Origin: Mxb001 sp964537955
GTDB taxonomy: Bacteria > Actinomycetota > Actinomycetes > S36-B12
Assembly (NCBI GenBank): GCA_964537955.1
Contig: CAZICY010000045.1
Coordinates: forward strand, 1 to 12,297
Length of the DNA: 12,297 bases
Direction of reading: 5' to 3'
This document shows, piece after piece, positions 6,845 to 11,278 of the stretch; the stretch's first letter is position 1, and each line of letters starts with the position of its first letter. Made by a program: the position numbers and the translations under genes. The notes beneath the pieces are model-generated. The model was not told where the DNA came from. It worked only from the letters and a program-made list of their open reading frames with translations, and did not search any database.

Positions 6845-6878
6845 CCGTGAGAATGCCGAACACGTTGCACTGGCAGAC

Positions 6879-7556
6879 CTACGAGCAGTAGCCGAGGGCA
6901 AAGACTGTGACGTCAATGCGGGCCCAGTCATCCGTGCCTGTGGTGGAGCCCGAGTATTCATTCGCGGCATTTTCGTCGTCAGGCAGGCGCACGACTGTCG
7001 CCTTGCCGGTGTATCCCGAATCATTGGTGGCCTCGAAGTCACGAGACTCGCCCTCGGAGAGGCCGTCAGCACGGTGGCCCGCCCCGCAGGCGTAGCCGAA
7101 GGCCATGCCCTCCTTGAACCCGGTGACGTTTGCGTAGGGGTAGCCCAGGTCGGGATCCTTCAGCTTGATGTACGTGCCGGAGCGACCTTCAGGGGTCGCG
7201 GACACGAGAATCTCCGCGCTGACGTCGCCGGAGTAGACCACGCCCTTGCCGGCTTCGAGCAGGCATGGAGTCCTCGTGACCCTGGGCTTGCCGATCCAGA
7301 CCGCGGCGCCGGTGTTGTTTGTGACGGTGCCGACGACACCGTCGTTCCCGAATTTGTTGTCTGTGAGCGACCCTCGCGCGGGGGGGCCCTCGGGGCAGAG
7401 GTCAGCGCTGGCGATCGCTCCTGATGCCGACGCTGACGACGCAGACTCCACCGGTGCCGTCGCGGTAGACCCCTGACCGCAAGCCGACAGAAGCAAGGCG
7501 ACAGCGCCTCCGGCGAGCACATGGGCAAGGTGAACGGTAGGACGACGCATGGGCAT
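6879..7556 (-). CDS. Array lipoprotein, recent-copy group
   Basis: This 225-residue lipoprotein begins M-P-M-R-R-P-T and has lipobox Cys26, Cys54 with PEGPPARG, DGVVG (72-76), NNTG (80-83), Cys98, KDPDLGYP (133-140), Cys157, RLPDDE (190-195), DDWARID (209-215) and Cys224. WIGK replaces the WIS that usually precedes the first variable loop. The loop before Cys157 is short and hydrophobic (GMAFGYA) where most copies have acidic residues. The start is the ATG at 7556 (alternative 7550). Single-gene unit with 69-nt spacers. Function unknown. Confidence 0.9.
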   Translation of the reverse strand: MPMRRPTVHLAHVLAGGAVALLLSACGQGSTATAPVESASSASASGAIASADLCPEGPPARGSLTDNKFGNDGVVGTVTNNTGAAVWIGKPRVTRTPCLLEAGKGVVYSGDVSAEILVSATPEGRSGTYIKLKDPDLGYPYANVTGFKEGMAFGYACGAGHRADGLSEGESRDFEATNDSGYTGKATVVRLPDDENAANEYSGSTTGTDDWARIDVTVFALGYCS

Positions 7557-7561
7557 GACCC

Positions 7562-7591
7562 TACGACGTGAGGCCAGGTCGAAGTGGTTCC
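7562..7591 (-). promoter_or_regulatory. ECF-like promoter of 6879-7556
   Basis: GGAACC (7586-7591) and CGTCGTA (7562-7568) are separated by 17 nt on the minus strand, with CGTC 8 nt before the ATG at 7556. It lies in the standard 69-nt spacer. Confidence 0.58.
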
Positions 7592-7625
7592 CCGTGAGAT
7601 TGCCGAACACGTCGCGCTGGCGGAC

Positions 7626-8309
7626 CTAGGAGCACGACCCCAGGGCAAAGATCGTGATGTCCATGCGGGCCCAGTCGTCCGTGCCTGTGGTGGAGCCCGT
7701 GTATTCGTTGGCGGCTTTCTCGTCGTCGGGCAGGCGCGAGACCGTCGCCTTGCCGGTGTATCCCGCGCCATTGGTGGCCTCGAAGTCACGAGATTCGTCC
7801 TCGGAGAAGTCGATGTACTCCAGCGGGTTCGCCCCGCAGGAGTAGTTGTCCATGCCGAAGGGCTCGGTGAACCCGGTGACGGAGGCCGCTGGATACCCCA
7901 TGTCGGGGTCGAAGAGGTAGACGCGCGAGCCGGAGCGATTCGTGGGAGTCGACGACACGTAGAGCACGGCGTCCATGGAGCCGGCGAAGGCCGCGCGCTT
8001 GCCCGGCGCCAGGAGACATGGCGCACGATGCTTCTCCGGCATGACTCCCCTGTATGAATTCGGTCCCGCGTCGTTGCTGATCCAGATGTCCGCGCCGGTG
8101 TTGTTGGCAATGGTGCCCACGACACCGTCGTTGTCGTAGCTGTCATTGACGAGCGGGCTGCGCGCTGGCGGTCCTTCGGGGCAGGTATCGCTGCCGGCGA
8201 TCGCCCCTGACGAAGACACGGACTCCACCGGTGCCGTTGCGGTCGACCCGCAGGCGGTCAGGGCAAAGGCGAGGGCGGCACCGGCACAGCAGATGAGTGT
8301 GAAGCGCAT
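7626..8309 (-). CDS. Array lipoprotein, last gene of the four-gene unit
   Basis: This 227-residue lipoprotein has lipobox A-L-T-A-C (Cys20), the TATAPVES tether, Cys43 with PEGPPAR, DGVVG (61-65), NNTG (69-72), Cys98, FDPDMGYP (133-140), Cys158, RLPDDE (192-197), DDWARMD (211-217) and Cys226. AGGA (8318-8321) lies 8 nt before the ATG at 8309 and decides the start. No GGAAC element is present, and the upstream gene ends 23 nt before, so it should be read from the 10476-10504 promoter. It looks mosaic: its own signal peptide, a middle close to 2238-2930 and a C-terminal third almost the same as 3656-4369. Function unknown. Confidence 0.9.
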   Translation of the reverse strand: MRFTLICCAGAALAFALTACGSTATAPVESVSSSGAIAGSDTCPEGPPARSPLVNDSYDNDGVVGTIANNTGADIWISNDAGPNSYRGVMPEKHRAPCLLAPGKRAAFAGSMDAVLYVSSTPTNRSGSRVYLFDPDMGYPAASVTGFTEPFGMDNYSCGANPLEYIDFSEDESRDFEATNGAGYTGKATVSRLPDDEKAANEYTGSTTGTDDWARMDITIFALGSCS

Positions 8310-8332
8310 CGTCTCGGTCCTGAGCTCGAGGT

Positions 8333-9016
8333 CTACTTGGGGCATGACGTGAGGTAGCTGACTCTGAAGTCCAGGCGAACCCAGTCGTCGACGTACATGC
8401 TGTCGACGCCGGTGTACTCGCGGACGGCTTGCTCTCGGCCGTTCTGGTAGGGAAGGTTCTCGCCGATGACGCCCGAATCCCCGACGACAAACTTGGTACC
8501 CACGCCACCTTCGCTCTCGCTCTGCGTTTTACTGCAGGGCCCGGGTCCCTTGACGAGCACCCCGGCAAAGGTTCGATCCGCAACGTAGATGTCGGTTCGG
8601 TAGCCCCCGCCGTTCTTGTCGGCCCAGATGTTCAGAGTGCCTTCTTCGGCCACGGCATAAACCGCGCTCTGGCCCTTGTTGATGCGGCAGGTCTCACCCT
8701 GGTCACTGAACTTGACCCAGATGGGTCCCACCGCCTCGTTGTAGATGGTGCCGACGACGCCGTCGTTGTCGTAGTAGACCTTATTCAAGGGTGATCGAGC
8801 CGGGGGGCCGATGGCGCAGTCGGGCCCATCAGCAGCAACCGCACCGGAGGCGGTGACGGACTCGACGGGAGCGGGTGGCTCGGCCGTCGATGCCGCTGAT
8901 CCGCATGCCGTCAGGGCAAGCCCGGCACAGAGGGTTCCGACGATCATCCATCTGACGTGCATGGCGCTACGGCTGCTCTCGGGAGAAGGGATCGGGCACG
9001 GCAGGACATGGGTCAT
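8333..9016 (-). CDS. Array lipoprotein, third gene of the four-gene unit
   Basis: The frame from the ATG at 9016 gives 227 residues and overlaps the upstream stop as ATGA. An internal ATG at 8962 gives 209 residues with a normal short signal peptide (lipobox L-T-A-C, Cys20) but has no clear ribosome binding site. I kept the coupled start with reservation, because it puts 18 extra residues before the signal peptide. In the 209-residue numbering the plan is Cys49 with GPPAR, DGVVG (67-71), Cys92 (CRINKGQSAVY), Cys143, a region without LPDDE, EYTG (182-185), DDWVRLD (192-198) and Cys207. The DP-x-x-G-Y-P motif is absent. Its closest relative is 9814-10470, which shares C-R-I-N-x-G-Q-S-A-V-Y. Function unknown. 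Confidence 0.82.
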   Translation of the reverse strand: MTHVLPCPIPSPESSRSAMHVRWMIVGTLCAGLALTACGSAASTAEPPAPVESVTASGAVAADGPDCAIGPPARSPLNKVYYDNDGVVGTIYNEAVGPIWVKFSDQGETCRINKGQSAVYAVAEEGTLNIWADKNGGGYRTDIYVADRTFAGVLVKGPGPCSKTQSESEGGVGTKFVVGDSGVIGENLPYQNGREQAVREYTGVDSMYVDDWVRLDFRVSYLTSCPK

Positions 9017-9798
9017 TGCCCGGTCCGTACGTCGCAGTTGCAGAGGGCGGTCACGGAGATGTCGATGCGCGCCCAGTCATCGACCTTCGAGCCAAGCATC
9101 GCGCCTTTGCCCCAGCCGGTCCATTCGCGGGAGGCAAACCGGTTGTCTTCCAGGCGCGTGACCGCGACGCTGCCAAAATAGGTCTTGAAGGTTGCGCTCT
9201 CCTCCTCGCTCAGGGTCTTCTCCTGGATCTCCCCGATCTCCATCGGGTACTTGCGGGGCTGGCCCGTGCCCAGGTTCGTGATCTGCATGTCGCTGACGCT
9301 CACCTTGGGGTAGCCAACGCTCGGGTCAACGGCCGTGACCGCCAGGCCGCCGTACGGATTCCAGTCCCACCACCTGGCGTTGATCGTGGTGCGAACGATC
9401 CGGTCCCGGATGATGACGAGCTTCTTCTCGCTGCCGCGGCTCCACGCGTAGGCAGCACGGTCTCCCACGGGGATCTTGCACCACTCGCCACCGGTGTGCC
9501 CATCGCCGCGTCCGTCGTCCCACGGCAGGGCCTTGTCCAAATGGGTGATGTAGATGTCGCGGCCGGTCTTGTTGAAGATCGCTCCGACGACGCCGTCGTG
9601 GGCAGGGCTGTCGGTGACGCCGTTGAGGAGATTGCCCGAGGCAGGCGGCCCAGCCGAGCACGTGGGAGTTGCTGCAGCAACCACACCCGCGGCAGCGCCC
9701 GACTCGACGGGAGCGGGTGACTCAGCCGTCGACCCTCCGCCTCCGCACGCGGAGAGCAAAAGGGCGCCGCTGACGGCGAGAGCGGGAACGATGCGCAT
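9013..9798 (-). CDS. Largest array lipoprotein, second gene of the four-gene unit
   Basis: At 261 residues this is the longest member. It has lipobox L-L-S-A-C (Cys18), the APVESG tether, Cys47 with GPPAS, DGVVG (68-72), NKTG (76-79), Cys107, VDPSVGYP (157-164), LSEEES (196-201), RLEDNR (215-220), DDWARID (240-246) and a C-N-C end (Cys253, Cys255). Two insertions explain the length: an Asp/Gly-rich loop (about 93-104) and an Arg/Trp-rich stretch (about 121-140). The usual third Cys is missing and the extra C-terminal Cys keeps the number even. AGGA lies 7 nt before the ATG at 9798, and the gap to the upstream gene is 15 nt. Function unknown. Confidence 0.9.
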   Translation of the reverse strand: MRIVPALAVSGALLLSACGGGGSTAESPAPVESGAAAGVVAAATPTCSAGPPASGNLLNGVTDSPAHDGVVGAIFNKTGRDIYITHLDKALPWDDGRGDGHTGGEWCKIPVGDRAAYAWSRGSEKKLVIIRDRIVRTTINARWWDWNPYGGLAVTAVDPSVGYPKVSVSDMQITNLGTGQPRKYPMEIGEIQEKTLSEEESATFKTYFGSVAVTRLEDNRFASREWTGWGKGAMLGSKVDDWARIDISVTALCNCDVRTGQ

Positions 9799-9813
9799 GA
9801 CTGTGTCCTAGTC

Positions 9814-10470
9814 TCAGGGTTGGTCGGGATCCTCCGCGGGCCCGCAGTACGTGAGGTTTCGCACCCTGAAGTCGACGCGGGCCCAGTCGTCCGTGCCGGT
9901 GGACTTCCCGGTGTATTCGTTGGCCGCGGCCTCATCGTTGGGAAGCCACATACCCGTGATGTCGGCTCTGGGGATGGTGAACTCGTAGCCCTGCCAGATC
10001 TTACGTTCGATATTGATGATGCAGCTGCCGACGCCGGTGGCCGTGACCACCGGCCTCTCGTCGAAGTAGGGATCCTCCACCTTGATGCCGGTCTTCCACT
10101 GCCCCTGTTGGTTCTGTTCATTTGTGAGCGCGATGTAGGCGATCTCTGCCGCGCCGTACACGGCACTTTGACCGATGTTGATGCGGCAGGGCGGCTGGCT
10201 CCAGTCATTGAGATGGGCCCAGATCGGAATCTTGGAATCGTTGTAGATCGTGCCCACGACGCCATCGTTGTCGCTTCCCACCCTGTTGAGAGGCCCTCGA
10301 GCAGGGGGGCCGACGGGGCAGTCCTGCCCATCGGCGGCAACCTCCCCGCTCGCTGGTGCGGTCTCCACCGGTGCAGTTGACGCTGTCGATCCGCACGCGG
10401 AGAGGAGGACGAGAAGTGCACCGCCGGCAAGCACGGGCGCGAGGCGGGAAGTGGGAGGTCGCATGGTCAC
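9814..10470 (-). CDS. Array lipoprotein, first gene of the four-gene unit
   Basis: This 218-residue lipoprotein has a GTG start, lipobox L-L-S-A-C (Cys26), the TAPVETAPASG tether, Cys51 with GPPARGPL, DGVVG (69-73), NDS (77-79), Cys95, VEDPYFDERP (131-140, a degenerate DPxxGYP), Cys150, LPNDEAAANEYTG (176-188), DDWARVD (193-199) and Cys209 with a short acidic tail. Its signal peptide (MRPPT..LAPVLAGGAL) is clearly the same type as in the recent copies, although the rest is divergent. The GTG at 10470 is 8 nt after CGTC. The ATG at 10464 is the conventional alternative. Function unknown. Confidence 0.88.
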   Translation of the reverse strand: MTMRPPTSRLAPVLAGGALLVLLSACGSTASTAPVETAPASGEVAADGQDCPVGPPARGPLNRVGSDNDGVVGTIYNDSKIPIWAHLNDWSQPPCRINIGQSAVYGAAEIAYIALTNEQNQQGQWKTGIKVEDPYFDERPVVTATGVGSCIINIERKIWQGYEFTIPRADITGMWLPNDEAAANEYTGKSTGTDDWARVDFRVRNLTYCGPAEDPDQP

Positions 10471-10475
10471 CAGCC

Positions 10476-10504
10476 TAGGACGTGGCTCCGGATGGCTGGG
10501 TTCC
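10476..10504 (-). promoter_or_regulatory. ECF-like promoter of the four-gene unit
   Basis: On the minus strand GGAACC (10499-10504) is followed after 16 nt by CGTCCTA (10476-10482), with CGTC 8 nt before the GTG at 10470. The spacer sequence is unrelated to that of the other copies and one base shorter, while both boxes, the CTCACG upstream and the start-codon distance are kept. This is the best single argument that the element is functional. Confidence 0.6.
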
Positions 10505-10551
10505 GCGTGAGTCACCCGAAGCTCGCGTCATCGTCGGACCACGCCGACACG

Positions 10552-10557
10552 TACATT
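10552..10557 (+). promoter_or_regulatory. Possible -10 box of the divergent lipoprotein gene
   Basis: TACATT fits TAnnnT and ends 6 nt before the ATG at 10564, so transcription would start at or next to the start codon. There is no Shine-Dalgarno site, no clear -35 box and no GGAAC element, so this gene may not share the control of the minus-strand array. Confidence 0.35.
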
Positions 10558-10563
10558 TGCCCC

Positions 10564-11235
10564 ATGCACCCTCGTTCCGTTGCTGCTGTCGCGAGCCTGG
10601 GCGCCCTGTTCCTTCTCTCAGCGTGCGCTTCGTCGACGTCCACGGATGTGGCCGTCGAGTCGTCCTCGGCATCGGGCGATGTGGCGGGCAGCGTCTCCCG
10701 GTGTCCCGACGGACCGCCGGCGCGGTTCCCACTCAAGGACAAGATGTGGTCCCCGCTTCCCGACGGCGTCGTAGGTGCCATTTACAACCGCACCGCGAAC
10801 AACATCTTTGTGGGTTATCCCAACGAGGGTCTTTGCTACATCGCGTCAGGCGGCCGTGCGGCCTACTCGGTGGTCGAAAAGCTCTCGGCGAATGACAACT
10901 ACGTCCCCACACTCACCATCTCCAACAATGCAGCCGGCGCTTCGGGTGTCTGCGTAGCTGCGGTGGATCCCGAAAACGGATACCCGGGTGTGATGGTCAC
11001 CGGCAGGCCCTCTTGCATGGAGGCAATGAGTGCCTCGCGAGATCGTGACGACGATGTCCAGGACCGCATGTCGAAACTGGGTGAGGGCGAGAAGGTAGAA
11101 CTGCGCAGCGGCAACACGCTGATCATCGCTCAGCGACTCGAGGACGACGCCAGCGCCGCGAAGGAGTGGACTGGCTCGGACACGTTCGCGGTCAGGGATT
11201 GGGCGCGCATCGACCTCACGGTGCAGACCCTCTAG
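10564..11235 (+). CDS. Divergently transcribed array lipoprotein
   Basis: This 223-residue lipoprotein has lipobox L-L-S-A-C (Cys21), a VAVESSSASG tether, Cys47 with PDGPPAR, DGVVG (67-71), NRTA (75-78), Cys91, an additional Cys130, VDPENGYP (134-141), Cys151, an Asp/Arg-rich stretch (159-168), RLEDDASAAKEWTG (191-204) and RDWARID (211-217). It ends in QTL, without the C-terminal Cys found in the other full-length members. The start at 10564 is chosen because the signal peptide begins there. The open frame further upstream (from 10492) has no such features and overlaps the opposite promoter. It is the only member on this strand. Function unknown. Confidence 0.9.
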   Translation: MHPRSVAAVASLGALFLLSACASSTSTDVAVESSSASGDVAGSVSRCPDGPPARFPLKDKMWSPLPDGVVGAIYNRTANNIFVGYPNEGLCYIASGGRAAYSVVEKLSANDNYVPTLTISNNAAGASGVCVAAVDPENGYPGVMVTGRPSCMEAMSASRDRDDDVQDRMSKLGEGEKVELRSGNTLIIAQRLEDDASAAKEWTGSDTFAVRDWARIDLTVQTL

Positions 11236-11267
11236 CGCCTTTTCCGGTCTCCTTGGCCAGTGGCGCT
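11234..11267. terminator. Weak candidate bidirectional terminator between convergent genes
   Basis: AGCGCC (11234-11239) and GGCGCT (11262-11267) can form a 6-bp stem around a 22-nt loop in the 43-nt gap between the stops of two convergent genes. There is no clean T-run on either side, so the position supports the call more than the sequence does. Confidence 0.3.
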
Positions 11268-11278
11268 CTAGATTCGCG

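Larger units (their letters stand above)
3587..7625. repeat. Tandem repeat of gene-plus-69-nt-spacer units
   Basis: Five genes alternate with spacers of exactly 69 nt at 3587-3655, 4370-4438, 6054-6122, 6810-6878 and 7557-7625. A sixth spacer (5177-5363) holds the assembly gap. The repeat period is about 750-810 bp. The spacers differ from one another at only a few bases and contain the promoter element and the end of the preceding interval. The array should be prone to copy-number change by homologous recombination. Confidence 0.85.

Noticed and set aside
3587..7610. In-frame N-terminal extension beginning M-F-G-N-L in six copies
   Set aside because: The extension is the translated 69-nt spacer, which contains the promoter boxes, and it would bury the signal peptide behind 18 residues. 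The same position lacks a start codon before 1475-2173, so it is a by-product of spacer conservation.
3587..7625. Tandem repeats as a CRISPR array
   Set aside because: The repeat units are 69-nt spacers between genes of about 700 bp, with promoter boxes inside. Repeat and spacer sizes do not fit CRISPR, and no cas gene is present.
3587..7625. Intrinsic terminators between the single genes
   Set aside because: The 69-nt spacers contain only short (about 4-bp) stems such as CGTG...CACG and no T-run, so I could not support a terminator. Read-through between the units remains possible.
271..10470. Array as a polymorphic-toxin immunity cluster
   Set aside because: Tandem immunity genes were considered because of the paralogy, but there is no toxin, secretion or delivery gene in the window, and all members are lipoproteins with a common export signal. 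Nothing in the sequence supports it.
10492..10563. Earlier start for the divergent lipoprotein
   Set aside because: The 24 extra residues do not look like a signal peptide and overlap the promoter of the opposite gene. The ATG at 10564 gives a standard lipoprotein signal.
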